Counted from the stretch's first letter, positions 52,959 through 64,000 are shown. The stretch: 64,000 bases of DNA from Legionella quinlivanii (GCF_900461555.1 NZ_UGOX01000001.1:1501501-1565500), one strand, 5' to 3'. Translations and numbers: made by a program. Notes: a model not told the origin generated them from the letters alone.

Positions 52959-54160
52959 CGACATTTGCCACTATTGAAAAGGCAATAGAAACATTAAAAG
53001 CCGGGCGAATGATCATTCTTATGGATGATGAAGATCGGGAAAATGAAGGAGATTTGGTTTTAGCCGCCGAGCATGTAACTCCGGAAGCAATCAATTTCAT
53101 GGCTAAATTGGGCCGCGGCCTGATTTGCCTGCCAATGGCTGCTTCCTTGATAGAACGATTGGGATTGCCGATGATGGCAAGTAAAAACCGCTCTCCCTAT
53201 GGAACCGCATTTACCGTTTCTATCGAGGCAGCGCAAGGTGTATCTACGGGTATTTCTGCGAAAGACCGTGCCCACACTATTCGAGAAGCGGTTAAGCCAG
53301 ATGCCAGACCTGAGGATATTATTTCACCTGGCCACATTTTCCCTTTGCGTGCCAGAGAGGGTGGCGTTTTGGAGAGACCGGGCCAGACGGAAGGCAGTGT
53401 TGATCTGGCTAAAATGGCAGGCCTTGTCCCTGCTGCGGTGATTTGTGAAATAATCAATGATGATGGTTCAATGAGCCGTCTTGCCGCACTTGAAGAGTTT
53501 TCACTAAGCCATGATATACCACTGGTAACGATACGCGATTTAATTGATTATCGAATACAGCATGAAACACTGGCAGTTCCTGCGGCATCCTCAATAATTC
53601 CAACGCAGGAGTATGGGGATTTTGAAATGACCGTATTTGATAATCAGATCGATGGTCTTGAACATTTTACCCTGTTAAAAAAGCCGGCAACAGGGAATAA
53701 GCTGCCACTAGTACGCATTCATTCAGAATGTCTTACTGGGGATGTGTTTGGTTCATGCCGTTGTGACTGCGGAGGACAACTGAACCAGTCTCTGGCCCAG
53801 CTGTCACAGGAAGGTGGTTTGCTGATTTATTTAAGACAAGAGGGCAGAGGAATTGGTCTTAAAAATAAATTAAAAGCCTATGCTTTGCAGGATAAAGGAC
53901 TGGATACCGTCGAAGCCAATTTAAATCTGGGATTTGCTGCTGATAGTCGTGACTATGCGATGGCCTATCAGATTCTTAAGCATTTTGGTATAGATTCGTT
54001 AAGACTGCTTACCAATAATCCGGAGAAAGTAATTGCTTTGGAAAAATACGGTATTAAGGTAACGGAGCGGGTCCCCTTGCTGATTCCGCCTGTTGCGGCC
54101 AACAGAAATTATCTGAAAGTCAAGAAGCAGAAACTGGGGCATTTGTTGTCCATTGAATAG
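52955..54160 (+). CDS. ribBA: bifunctional DHBP synthase / GTP cyclohydrolase II-like protein RibBA
   Basis: N-terminal dihydroxybutanone-phosphate synthase (residues 1-205) with [17 protein letters not shown] and [17 protein letters not shown]. The C-terminal GTP cyclohydrolase II-like half (about 210-401) has the zinc cysteines in [18 protein letters not shown], the GTP loop [17 protein letters not shown], then [13 protein letters not shown], and the usual LLTNNPEKV. Both sites look intact, so one protein supplies both precursors for riboflavin. It is the last of ribD-ribE-ribBA; the lumazine synthase gene (ribH) does not follow. Confidence 0.94.
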   Translation: MTTFATIEKAIETLKAGRMIILMDDEDRENEGDLVLAAEHVTPEAINFMAKLGRGLICLPMAASLIERLGLPMMASKNRSPYGTAFTVSIEAAQGVSTGISAKDRAHTIREAVKPDARPEDIISPGHIFPLRAREGGVLERPGQTEGSVDLAKMAGLVPAAVICEIINDDGSMSRLAALEEFSLSHDIPLVTIRDLIDYRIQHETLAVPAASSIIPTQEYGDFEMTVFDNQIDGLEHFTLLKKPATGNKLPLVRIHSECLTGDVFGSCRCDCGGQLNQSLAQLSQEGGLLIYLRQEGRGIGLKNKLKAYALQDKGLDTVEANLNLGFAADSRDYAMAYQILKHFGIDSLRLLTNNPEKVIALEKYGIKVTERVPLLIPPVAANRNYLKVKKQKLGHLLSIE

Positions 54161-54308
54161 ATGAAACTTAACGCTCTGTCTGACAGAGCGTTCCAAACGC
54201 TTAACTTTCCTGATTGCTTCAATAAAAATGTGTCATTTATGGACGTTTTTTGTTAAAATTAAATCCCGTTCATATGCAAAATATTTTAATTCGCTCTATC
54301 AAGAGTAA

Positions 54309-56785
<2,477 letters not shown>

Positions 56786-56852
56786 TTCGCTAAAATTCAG
56801 GATCCTGGTCATGGCTCACTGCCATAATTAATGGCCGGCCTTAAGATATTTA

Positions 56853-56880
56853 CCTGCGTCCCTCGGCCGAGGGACGTAGG
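56853..56880. repeat. palindromic repeat without loop
   Basis: CGTCCCTCGGCCGAGGGACG (56857-56876) is a perfect 20-bp palindrome, flanked by CCT and AGG to give a 28-bp near-palindrome. It is the CCTCGG member of the family with the ACAAG loop missing. The rest of the 243-base gap between kdsA and the lipid kinase shows nothing else. Confidence 0.8.
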
Positions 56881-57028
56881 GTGGGTTTAAAGCTTTTTAA
56901 CGTAACGGCAGTGAGGTCATGGACACTCGATAACTGACAACGATTCGATTACACTTAATAATACCTGTTAAATTTCATGGATGAGAAAGCATGCTCCTTC
57001 TAACCGTTCGTTTCGACCTGTATAAACA

Positions 57029-57904
57029 ATGAGTAATCTGGATACCAGACATTTTGCTATCGTTGTTAACGAAAAGGCGCGAAATGCACAGAAAATCAAT
57101 AGCTATTTATCGCGCTTGTCGGAGGAAGGATTCCAGTATCAGTATTTTTCGGTAGCGCCAGAGTCTCTCGAGGGCACTATTAAACTCTGTCAGCAGAAAT
57201 ATGAGTTAATTCTAATCGGAGGTGGCGATGGAACGCTTCGCAGTGCTGCCCAGTTGCTAGTCAATTCGACTACCACAATGGGCGTATTGGCCTTAGGGAC
57301 TTTGAATCATTTTGCCAGAGAGTTAGAGTTGACAACAACGATTGATGAGCTCATTAGTGCTCTTCACTCTCCTGTTGTTAAAAAAATTGATATTGCTCAG
57401 GTCAATGACCATGTATTTATAAATAATTCTTCCATCGGATTTTATCCGCGCTTTGCAAAAAAACGAGACTCCTATGCTAAACGGATTAATAAATGGCTGG
57501 GCTATATACCCAGTTTTATACACGCTCTGCGCACTCATAAAACATACAGCATCAGGCTTAACGGTGAAGAAATGGATCTTCGCCTTAGGTCATCATTTAT
57601 TATGATTAGTAATAATTGTTATAGCTGGGAGTTTCCCGTTAAATTCGTTCGTGAAAGCTTCAATGAACATAAGCTGGGACTTTATTATTTAAAGCATGGA
57701 AGAATAGAGATTACCAAGATTTTCGATGTATTGATGGGAAACAATAATCATTTTGAAGCAACCTGCAGCAGTTATCCTTTAGAAATCAATATTGAAAAAT
57801 ATAAAGAAATCAGTGTATCTCTGGATGGTGATGCTCATAAAATGAGTTTGCCATTAAAATATCAATTATTACCCGACTCACTAAACTTGCTGGTTAGCTC
57901 ATGA
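57029..57904 (+). CDS. diacylglycerol kinase-family lipid kinase
   Basis: A 291-residue soluble protein. The kinase loop is ILIGGGDGTLRSAAQLLV, preceded by IVVNEKARNA and followed by LALGTLNHFARELEL, the three hallmark blocks of the DAGK/sphingosine kinase catalytic domain. The C-terminal beta half contains DIAQVNDHVFINNSSIGFYP and VSLDGDAHKMSLPLKYQLLP, as in YegS-like enzymes. Eukaryotic lipids are possible substrates in an intracellular bacterium, but this is not shown. It overlaps the phosphoesterase by ATGA. Confidence 0.88.
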   Translation: MSNLDTRHFAIVVNEKARNAQKINSYLSRLSEEGFQYQYFSVAPESLEGTIKLCQQKYELILIGGGDGTLRSAAQLLVNSTTTMGVLALGTLNHFARELELTTTIDELISALHSPVVKKIDIAQVNDHVFINNSSIGFYPRFAKKRDSYAKRINKWLGYIPSFIHALRTHKTYSIRLNGEEMDLRLRSSFIMISNNCYSWEFPVKFVRESFNEHKLGLYYLKHGRIEITKIFDVLMGNNNHFEATCSSYPLEINIEKYKEISVSLDGDAHKMSLPLKYQLLPDSLNLLVSS

Positions 57905-58659
57905 AAATTATTCACATATCCGATTTACATTTTGGATTACATCGACAGGAAATAATACATGGTTTTTTGATAGAAGCGGCTGCCATCCAGCCAGAAATTA
58001 TTATAATTTCCGGGGATTTGACTCATCGCGCCCGCTCTGAACAATTCCGTGATCTGAAAGCTTTCATTTCCCGTCTGCCAGGCAAGATTTTGATTGTTCC
58101 AGGAAATCACGATGTTCCTGCATTTGATTTAATTCAGCGTTTTCTTACCCCGTTCGATAAATACCGGCATTTTATTTCAAATTCGATGGAAGTGAGCTAT
58201 GAAAATGAAAGCGTGCGCATTCTGGGACTCAATAGCGTTAATCCTTACAGTATAAAAGATGGTAAGCTTTCTTCGGATAGTTTAAAGAAAATCGAAACTT
58301 ATTTTAGTGAGGCCGCAAATAAGTTGAATATTCTTTTTTTTCATCACAACTTTCAGCATTTTGAGGGCTTGCACAGGCCATTAAGCAACACAAGCGAGTT
58401 TATTAAGTCACTTAAAAAATCTGCTGTTCATCTGATTTGCACCGGACATCTGCATTATGCGAATGTCAGCTTTCTCGAAAAAAATGACCAGGAGTCGTTC
58501 GCTTTGCTGCATGCTGGGTCTTTGTCATGCCAACGAACCTGCGATGATCGAAACAGTTTTTATCTGATAGAGATAGAGTCAGGAGAATGCACTATCGAGC
58601 TGAGAGCTTATGAGCCAAATCGATTCAATCGAAAGGAAATCCATTACTATCGTTTCTGA
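57901..58659 (+). CDS. metallophosphoesterase (calcineurin-like)
   Basis: A 252-residue, two-metal phosphoesterase. Motifs in order: ISDLHFG (DxH), IISGDLTHRA (GDxxH-like), VPGNHDVP (GNHD), FFHHNF, and CTGHLHYA (GHxH). All metal ligands are present. The substrate is unknown (cyclic nucleotide and lipid head-group phosphodiesters are common in the family). Translational coupling to the lipid kinase suggests the two act on related lipid phosphates, an inference. Confidence 0.88.
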   Translation: MKIIHISDLHFGLHRQEIIHGFLIEAAAIQPEIIIISGDLTHRARSEQFRDLKAFISRLPGKILIVPGNHDVPAFDLIQRFLTPFDKYRHFISNSMEVSYENESVRILGLNSVNPYSIKDGKLSSDSLKKIETYFSEAANKLNILFFHHNFQHFEGLHRPLSNTSEFIKSLKKSAVHLICTGHLHYANVSFLEKNDQESFALLHAGSLSCQRTCDDRNSFYLIEIESGECTIELRAYEPNRFNRKEIHYYRF

Positions 58660-58682
58660 GAGGGTAATGGCTTTCCTTAATG

Positions 58683-59684
58683 TCAGGACTTTCGTCTGAA
58701 TTCCATCAAAGTAAACACACTGGAAGTTGGATAGCTGCTCACAAATTCAAAGCCTGCTGGTTCAATGCATTGTTGCCACTCAGCCAGTGAGCGTTGTCTG
58801 CCATCCAATAATACCATCATCACGATATCCATCGTTTTGTTAGGATGCGGCAGGTTATTAACTGGCATCACCTGCTCTGCAATCAGTAACCTGGAAGAGT
58901 GCGGCATGCGCTGATAACAATTAGTGAGAATGGTTTTCATCATTTCGTCATTAAAATCATGAAGAACCCCTTTATATAAATAGGCATCTACCAAGGGGAT
59001 TTCGGCAAAAAAATCCCCGGCCTGTAATTGTATCTCTGAAGGAAAGTCAGAGTTTGACAGCTGATCAATAACTGACGGAGTATCAAATACGGTAATGGAT
59101 AGTTCTGGATAATGCTTATGAATGGCCTTTGCCATTCCACCGCGTCCGCCTCCCATGTCAGCCATAGACTGAAACTGGCCAAAGTTGTAGCATTTCGCAA
59201 TGGGCTCATCATCGTAGGTCGAGAGTTTTGCCATCCCTCTATCGAAATTTGCCTGCTTTTCAGCATGATTGCTGAGAAAAGTAAAAAACTCTTCGCCATG
59301 TTTATGTTCAAATGCTGATTTACCATTTTTTATACTGTGATCAAGCATTGAAAAAGCATCCCACCAGTTATCATCAACCATTCGCAAGACATCCCGCACA
59401 GAATGAGGATCATCATCGCGAAGCGGTTTTGATAGCTCCGTCAAGGCATAGGCGTCAGGTGCCTGATATTCAAATAAGCCATAGGAGCTTAAAAACTGCA
59501 TAAGTCTTCCTAGAAGTTCGGGATCTGTGCCGCTCTTTGCTGCAATTTCTTTAACACTGACGGGTGTTTCCGTCATGCAATTTGCAATTCCAAGCGAAGC
59601 AATGGCATGAATGGCTCTTGAGACGACATACCAGCGAGACATTGTAGCTAATCGAACGTGAGGTGCTTCATTTTGTGTTTGCAT
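58683..59684 (-). CDS. SAM-dependent O-methyltransferase (family 2, plant COMT-like fold)
   Basis: A 333-residue protein. The N-terminal dimerisation winged helix (SRWYVVSRAIHAIASLGIANCMTE, then VKEIAAKSGTDPELLGRLMQFLSSYGLF) precedes a methyltransferase domain. Its SAM motif is MADMGGGRGGMAKAIHKHYPEL, then VFDTPSVIDQL, DFFAEIPLVDAYLYKGVLHDFNDE with the catalytic His in LHDF, and RLLIAEQVM. This is the layout of small-molecule O-methyltransferases in secondary metabolism. No biosynthetic partner is beside it. The ATG at 59684 follows AAGGA; the longer frame start at 59750 is unlikely. Confidence 0.87.
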   Translation of the reverse strand: MQTQNEAPHVRLATMSRWYVVSRAIHAIASLGIANCMTETPVSVKEIAAKSGTDPELLGRLMQFLSSYGLFEYQAPDAYALTELSKPLRDDDPHSVRDVLRMVDDNWWDAFSMLDHSIKNGKSAFEHKHGEEFFTFLSNHAEKQANFDRGMAKLSTYDDEPIAKCYNFGQFQSMADMGGGRGGMAKAIHKHYPELSITVFDTPSVIDQLSNSDFPSEIQLQAGDFFAEIPLVDAYLYKGVLHDFNDEMMKTILTNCYQRMPHSSRLLIAEQVMPVNNLPHPNKTMDIVMMVLLDGRQRSLAEWQQCIEPAGFEFVSSYPTSSVFTLMEFRRKS

Positions 59685-59858
59685 TGCAAGTCCTTGGCAA
59701 AAATATCCTGTTATTTGTTCAATATAGCCCAGATACCTGCTTCTTCTCAATCGTCGGAATAGAAATCAGCATAATGAGGGCTAAATTTCGTTTTTGCAGT
59801 TTAAACCGGATGCTGTTTAATTTAAACTAGGGTAATTATTTCAATCTATCAGAGTGTT

Positions 59859-60380
59859 GTGAGGCTGACCAAACTAAATTCCGAACTGCTCGGCGAGCCG
59901 GTGAAACTAATCGCAATCCTTCTGTTTACGATTTTCCTGGGCTTATTCCTGACTGAAATGTACTCTCTTGCGATAAATTCTCAGGAGCAGAGTTCTGCTG
60001 AATTAAATATTGAGAGGGTCAAACCTGGAACGAGCCAGGAAGAGCTGAATAAAAAGTCCCCTATTTTTAAGGCAGCATTGTTTGGAGTTTATGTTCCTGT
60101 TAATTTATCAGGGCAAGATATTAAAGAATCAATGCTTGATCTTGAGATAGTAGGAATCATGTATTCGCCGGAAAAAAACGCCTCACAGGTATTGATACGT
60201 TCTGCGGGAGGTCAGGAGCGACTTTATGTCATTGGGGATAGCTTACCGGGTGGCGCAACGATTAAATCAATCAATGAGCAGGATATCGTTGTTTTGCATA
60301 ATGGTGCTTTAGAGAGCATCAAGTTACCTAAAAACCAGCTCCATTTTGATGGGCCGGTCAAGCCGCTTTTTAAGGATTAG
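59859..60380 (+). CDS. gspC: type II secretion system protein C (GspC/LspC-like)
   Basis: Inner-membrane protein that links the T2SS inner platform to the GspD secretin. It has 173 residues: one membrane helix (about 17-36), a linker, then the HR domain (FKAALFGVYVPVNLSGQDIKESMLDLEIVGIMYSPEKNASQVLIRSAGGQERLYVIGDSLPGGATIKSI) that contacts GspD. There is no PDZ domain at the C-terminus, giving the short form. The start is a GTG at 59859 with no strong Shine-Dalgarno sequence, so it is somewhat uncertain. Other T2SS genes are absent nearby, as expected where gspC is separate from the main cluster. Confidence 0.9.
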   Translation: MRLTKLNSELLGEPVKLIAILLFTIFLGLFLTEMYSLAINSQEQSSAELNIERVKPGTSQEELNKKSPIFKAALFGVYVPVNLSGQDIKESMLDLEIVGIMYSPEKNASQVLIRSAGGQERLYVIGDSLPGGATIKSINEQDIVVLHNGALESIKLPKNQLHFDGPVKPLFKD

Positions 60381-60385
60381 CCAGT

Positions 60386-60709
60386 ATGCGATTAGTTTCA
60401 AAATTAATCATTCTCTTAATTTGTTGTTTTTTACAGACGGCCTGTTTCAGAGCTGTAAATTTCGATGAAGGGATTGCCTGCTTTCGCGCCGAGAATTACA
60501 GGAAAGCCTTTATTCACCTCTTGCCTGCCGCTGAAGGCGGTCAGCCCGATGCGCAATATGCAGTGGGTTATATGTATTATTATGGCAGAGGTGTTGTTGA
60601 AGACAGAGAGAAAGCCTGGCAATGGATCAACAGGGCAGCCGCAGCGGGACAAGCGGACGCACGACAAGCGCTTGTAATTTTGGATACTCATCATAAAATG
60701 GTTCGGTGA
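60386..60709 (+). CDS. small Sel1-repeat lipoprotein
   Basis: A 107-residue protein with a lipoprotein signal (lipobox LQTAC, Cys at about 20). One TPR-like helix pair (FDEGIACFRAENYRKAFIHLLPAAEGG) and one clear Sel1 repeat (DAQYAVGYMYYYGRGVVEDREKAWQWINRAAAAG) follow. It should sit in the outer or inner membrane facing the periplasm. It starts 6 bases after gspC, so it is cotranscribed with the secretion gene; a role next to the T2SS is possible but unproven. Confidence 0.8.
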   Translation: MRLVSKLIILLICCFLQTACFRAVNFDEGIACFRAENYRKAFIHLLPAAEGGQPDAQYAVGYMYYYGRGVVEDREKAWQWINRAAAAGQADARQALVILDTHHKMVR

Positions 60710-60720
60710 TACAGTCTAAA

Positions 60721-61013
60721 CGTAGATCGGGCGCTTTCGCCCGACATTCGATTATTTCATTCAAAATAACTCTACGTACCCCGACTTGTTCGGGGTATCC
60801 AGTAATGCTTGGAAAAAGATTTGTGTTTAGATTTGTGTTTATCAGCCGATTTGATCTGGATACCCCGAACAAGTCGGGGTACGTAAGCAGAGGGGTAGTA
60901 CCGCAAGCAAGTCGGGGTACGTAATAAGTAGAGGGGTAGTACCGCAAGCAAGTCATGGTACGTAGGCAGAGGGGGTAGTACCGCAAGCAAGCCGCGGTAC
61001 GAAGTTAGCTAAA
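60721..61013. repeat. complex of palindromic repeats: hairpin, 30-bp inverted pair and 40-bp tandem
   Basis: There are three parts. First, TCGGGCG (60727-60733) pairs with CGCCCGA (60738-60744) next to CGTAG. Second, a perfect 30-bp inverted pair at 60773-60802 and 60856-60885, each itself holding CCCCGA-CTTGT-TCGGGG (or its complement) between TACGTA and ATCCAG edges. Third, about three tandem copies of a 39-41-bp unit starting GGTAGTACCGCAAGCAAG at 60894, 60935 and 60974. No credible gene lies in these 300 bases; apparent reading frames cross the repeats on both strands. Confidence 0.9.
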
Positions 61014-62138
61014 TCATTCCGGTTTTTGTAATGATTCAATCACAGCACCCAGGAAGCGGGTGGCTTCTCCACCAGTTACCGCCCGGTGATCAAAACTTAG
61101 AGAAAGAGGCAGTAATCGGTGTGATTTTACTTGCCCATTTGTGGCAACTGCTCCGCTGTACAAACGACCTACGGCTAAAATAGCAACCATTGGTGGAACA
61201 ATAATCGGGCTCGCGAATTTACCCGCAAATTTTCCAAAGTTTGACAGGGTGATCGTTGCTCCTTTTAGCTTATCTGCGGGAACAGCTCGTTCACGGACTG
61301 ATTTTTTAAATTCATCGATGATGGTTCTTAGCTCCTGAGCAGATTTTCTATCTGCGTCATGAATAACTGGCACAAACAATCCATCTTCTGTATCCATTGC
61401 CAGACCCAAATGAACACTTTCAAAACATTTACGAGCAGAATGTTCAGTGTTAAACCAGGCATTGAGGGCAGGCTCTTTTTTTGCCCCATCGGCTATTGCA
61501 CGAATGAGACGAGCAGTAATATCCTGATTGGGCTGCCAGGCTTCAATATCGGCCTCATCAAAGATGCTGACCGGTACGATAACCTGATGAGATTGAACCA
61601 TGCTGTTTAACATCGCACGTCGTACACCACGTAAAGGTTCAAATCCTTCGGGTAAAGTTGATTTAGGGCTTGCTGCGCGTTCCACATCGTCACGTGTTAT
61701 CATCCCATGCTGACCTGTGCCAGCAAGGGTGCACAGATCCACGCCCAGTTTTTTAGCTAAAACGCGCACTGCAGGAGTCGCTTTAGGGCGTTTAATATCC
61801 GATGCAGAGGGACTGATTGAGCCGATGGTAAAATTATCTTCACTGACATCATGGCTCTCTTCGAGATTGCCCACCACGGTGCCCTTGTCAGTTCTCGCTG
61901 CGGTTGTCTCAGCAAATGCAACTAAAGGAGTGCCGGTTTTCAACACATCGCCAGGTTTACCAAATAATTTAACAATGGTACCGTCCTGAGGACAGGGGAC
62001 ATCTACTACTGCTTTCGCAGTTTCCATTGACACCAGCGGTTGATCCAGTTTGACCTGGTCGCCTTCCTTTACAAACCACTCATGAATTTCAGCATCAGGC
62101 AGACCTTCACCCAAATCAGGTAGATTAAAAATATTCAT
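61014..62138 (-). CDS. pdhC: 2-oxo acid dehydrogenase E2 (dihydrolipoyl acyltransferase)
   Basis: Core subunit of a pyruvate or branched-chain 2-oxo acid dehydrogenase complex. It has 374 residues. The lipoyl domain is residues 1-80, with the lipoate-bearing Lys in SMETAKAVVDVP. A peripheral E1/E3-binding domain follows at about 130-165 (ATPAVRVLAKKLGVDLCTLAGTGQHGMITRDDV). The catalytic domain carries the active-site His in SFDHRAVTGGEATRFL. TLSNFGKFAGKFASPIIVPP is typical of PdhC-like E2. Choice of pyruvate over branched-chain acids is uncertain. It begins two bases after the E1-beta stop. Confidence 0.9.
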   Translation of the reverse strand: MNIFNLPDLGEGLPDAEIHEWFVKEGDQVKLDQPLVSMETAKAVVDVPCPQDGTIVKLFGKPGDVLKTGTPLVAFAETTAARTDKGTVVGNLEESHDVSEDNFTIGSISPSASDIKRPKATPAVRVLAKKLGVDLCTLAGTGQHGMITRDDVERAASPKSTLPEGFEPLRGVRRAMLNSMVQSHQVIVPVSIFDEADIEAWQPNQDITARLIRAIADGAKKEPALNAWFNTEHSARKCFESVHLGLAMDTEDGLFVPVIHDADRKSAQELRTIIDEFKKSVRERAVPADKLKGATITLSNFGKFAGKFASPIIVPPMVAILAVGRLYSGAVATNGQVKSHRLLPLSLSFDHRAVTGGEATRFLGAVIESLQKPE

Positions 62139-62140
62139 AA

Positions 62141-63115
62141 TTACTCCATTATACTGAGTACGCTGTCCTTAATACGCTGGACACTCGGAATGTAAAATTT
62201 TTCAAGTTGGAAATAGGGCATTACCGTATCATAACCCGTAACACGCTGCACAGGCGCCTGTAAATCACTGAGACAATTTTCCATTAATTGTGCTGATATC
62301 TCTGCACCAACCCCACAGGTTCTTGCTGCTTCATGAACAATCACGCAGCGCCCGGTTTTTTCGACCGAGTTAATGATGGTTTCAATATCCAAAGGCTTAA
62401 TAGTCGCCACATCAATCACTTCACAGGAAATCCCTTCTTCCTGTAATTGTTTGGCAGCCTGCATGGTTTCATGAATGCTGGCTCCCCAGCTGACCAGAGT
62501 GACATCGCTTCCTTGTTGCAAGGTAAAGCATTTTCCAATGGGCAACGCTTCACCGTTATCTTCAACAGGTTGCTTCACCAGGCGATAGATACGTTTGGGT
62601 TCCAGGAATATTACTGGGTCAGGATTTCTGATTGCTGCTAGTAATAAGCCATAGGCTCTTCTGGGGGAGGATGGAATCACCACCTGCAAGCCGGGTATGT
62701 GAGTAAAAAGGGCTTCAGTGCTTTCTGAGTGATGCTCAGGGGCACGAATACCGCCGCCAAAGGGAGCTCTGAAAACAATCGGACAATGCAGACGGCCACG
62801 CGTTCTATTTCTCATACGCGCCGCATGAGAAAGAATTTGGTTAAATGCAGGATAAATGAAGCCCATAAACTGGAATTCAGCAACGGGTTTGATCCCCTGA
62901 ACCGACATGCCCACGGATAATCCGGCAATCATTGACTCCGCCAGAGGCGTATCAAAAACGCGATCTTCGCCAAAACGCTCCTGAAGACCGACAGTGGCTC
63001 TGAACACGCCGCCATTTTTTCCGACATCTTCACCAAAGACAACGACGTTCTCATCATGCGCCAATTCATAAGCCAGAGCTTGGGTAACTGCCTCTATGAG
63101 GGTAATTTCAGGCAT
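62141..63115 (-). CDS. pdhB: 2-oxo acid dehydrogenase E1 beta subunit
   Basis: Beta half of the thiamine diphosphate-dependent E1. It has 324 residues. The TPP-side Glu block is VVFGEDVGKNGGVFRAT, followed by RVFDTPLAESMIAGLSVGMSVQG and FGGGIRAPEHHSESTEALFTHIPGLQVVIPSSP. HEAARTCGVGAEISAQLMENCL is also typical. The ATG at 63115 follows GGAGGAAG and lies 8 bases inside the E1-alpha gene; a TTG 36 bases earlier is not needed. Confidence 0.93.
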   Translation of the reverse strand: MPEITLIEAVTQALAYELAHDENVVVFGEDVGKNGGVFRATVGLQERFGEDRVFDTPLAESMIAGLSVGMSVQGIKPVAEFQFMGFIYPAFNQILSHAARMRNRTRGRLHCPIVFRAPFGGGIRAPEHHSESTEALFTHIPGLQVVIPSSPRRAYGLLLAAIRNPDPVIFLEPKRIYRLVKQPVEDNGEALPIGKCFTLQQGSDVTLVSWGASIHETMQAAKQLQEEGISCEVIDVATIKPLDIETIINSVEKTGRCVIVHEAARTCGVGAEISAQLMENCLSDLQAPVQRVTGYDTVMPYFQLEKFYIPSVQRIKDSVLSIME

Positions 63116-64000
63116 TGTCTGCTTCCTCCATTGCAATGGCGCGTTGTTCAATCAGATAATCGGGTAAGGTTTCATAGTGATAATCAAAAATGCTGGTGAT
63201 CGGCTGCCTTTTCTGACCAAGATATTCATCGACTGCGGCCTGTACTTCAGCGCTGGCCTCAATAGTGAGCTGCTCTTCGCGGGCTGCATCCCATAATTTT
63301 TTTTCTTCAAGAAAATGACGGAATCTGCTAATAGGCTCTTTGGGTTTTGCTGCGTCTACTTCATCCTGTGGTTGATAGCGTGTTGCGTCATCTGCTGTGG
63401 TGTGGTCACAGAGACGATAAGTCAATGCTTCAATGAGCGTTGGTCCTTCACCGCGTCTGGCTTTCTCAATGGCCTCGCCAATGACTTTCCTGCAGGCTAA
63501 TACATCATTGCCATCCACTTGTACGCCTGCAAAGCCAGCGGCAATCGCTTTCTGCGCGACAGTTTCTGTTGCTGTCTGTTTGGAAAGGGGTACTGAAATA
63601 GCCCACTGGTTGTTGTTAACGATAAAAACCACGGGAAGATTCCAGGTGCCGGCGACGTTCATAGCTTCATAGAAATCACCTTCCGATGTACCGCCTTCGC
63701 CGATACAGGTTACGGCCACACGGGGTTGGTGTCGATATTTAAAGGCAAAAGCCACGCCTGTTGCATGTAGACATTGTGACGCGATCGGCACGCAAATTGG
63801 GAGATCTTCCTTGTTATTGGCAAAATGGCTCCCACGTTCATCGCCACCCCAATAAGCAAGAATTTCCGACATTTTTACACCACGCTGGAATTGCGCGGCA
63901 TAATCGCGATAATAAGGAACAAGCACGTCTTCCGGTCGCATGGCATGGCCTATGGCCGTTGAGATGGCTTCCTGGCCGTTGATAGGAGCATAGGTTCCCA
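63108..64000 (-). CDS. pdhA: 2-oxo acid dehydrogenase E1 alpha subunit (5' end outside window)
   Basis: Alpha half of E1. The frame is open to the right edge: the bases beyond the first internal Met read GTYAPINGQEAISTAIGHA, a normal E1-alpha segment, so about 70-80 N-terminal residues are missing. Seen: YRDYAAQFQRGVKMSEILAYWGGDERGSHF, the TPP motif CIGEGGTSEGDFYEAMNVAGTWNLPVVFIVNNNQWAISVP, VDGNDVLACRKVIGEAIEKAR and the phosphorylation-loop-like YRLCDHTTADDATRY. First gene of pdhA-pdhB-pdhC. Confidence 0.93.
   Translation of the reverse strand, partial: GTYAPINGQEAISTAIGHAMRPEDVLVPYYRDYAAQFQRGVKMSEILAYWGGDERGSHFANNKEDLPICVPIASQCLHATGVAFAFKYRHQPRVAVTCIGEGGTSEGDFYEAMNVAGTWNLPVVFIVNNNQWAISVPLSKQTATETVAQKAIAAGFAGVQVDGNDVLACRKVIGEAIEKARRGEGPTLIEALTYRLCDHTTADDATRYQPQDEVDAAKPKEPISRFRHFLEEKKLWDAAREEQLTIEASAEVQAAVDEYLGQKRQPITSIFDYHYETLPDYLIEQRAIAMEEADNA

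Noticed and set aside
60627-60986. Reading frames of 70-119 codons on both strands in the gspC-pdhC gap
   Set aside because: They translate the repeated palindromes and tandem units; the repeated peptide words (such as YVPRL) arise from the DNA repeat.

Overview
The window is a 64 kb piece of a gammaproteobacterial chromosome that looks like Legionella or a close relative. Pointers to that group are a TolC-LapG-LapD set next to each other, a PDZ-less GspC (LspC type), a kynurenine 3-monooxygenase, an HMG-CoA synthase in a gammaproteobacterium, a quinol-type nitric oxide reductase, and three large proteins of the Dot/Icm-effector kind. The species call is an inference from gene content; no rRNA or typing marker is present. 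Gene starts were corrected to the ATG/GTG with the best Shine-Dalgarno sequence wherever a longer reading frame was possible.

Layout. 1-3 kb: sugar epimerase (cut by the window edge), acyltransferase and cystathionine gamma-synthase. 3-10 kb: a PAS-GGDEF-EAL protein with a KfrA-like N-terminus, kmo, a haem-oxygenase-like diiron protein behind a textbook sigma-54 promoter, an FAD oxidase and tRNA-Ser(UGA). 10-20 kb: bamD, a Sel1-like secreted protein, norZ divergent from tehB, rdgC, a beta-barrel protein, rlmI and a small secreted protein made of two Cys-rich repeats. 20-28 kb: MFS transporter, rhomboid protease, xseA, then tolC(SPOR)-lapG-lapD, a c-di-GMP-controlled surface-adhesin release module. 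28-32 kb: glutaminase, AlkD-like repair protein, small proteins and a hydrolase. 32-37 kb: an accessory stretch with an S-HxxxE (LnaB-like) protein, a VOC protein and a C58-like cysteine protease, followed by a nested inverted repeat. 37-42 kb: argR divergent from an arginine/citrulline ABC importer fused into one overlapping operon with argG and argH. 42-49 kb: mvaS, a repeat array, a 925-residue protein with a C-terminal Rab-like GTPase domain, and pilS-pilR. 49-57 kb: bepA, ribD-ribE-ribBA, pyrG-kdsA. 57-64 kb: lipid kinase plus phosphoesterase, O-methyltransferase, gspC, a Sel1 lipoprotein and a pdhA-pdhB-pdhC operon running off the right edge.

A second theme is a family of short intergenic palindromes (flank CTACGT, stem of 6-8 bp whose two arms vary together, loop usually ACAAG/CTTGT or TTTAT, then ATCCAG). 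It occurs at about ten sites, sometimes as paired inverted copies and once expanded into a 19-bp tandem array. No transposase of any kind was seen in the window.

The most interesting candidates for undescribed biology are the putative C58 protease effector (34778-36685), the neighbouring S-HxxxE protein (32876-34093), the long Rab-domain protein with an atypical G3 motif (43659-46436), the coupled importer-argGH operon, the terminator placed inside the start of lapG, and the repeat family.
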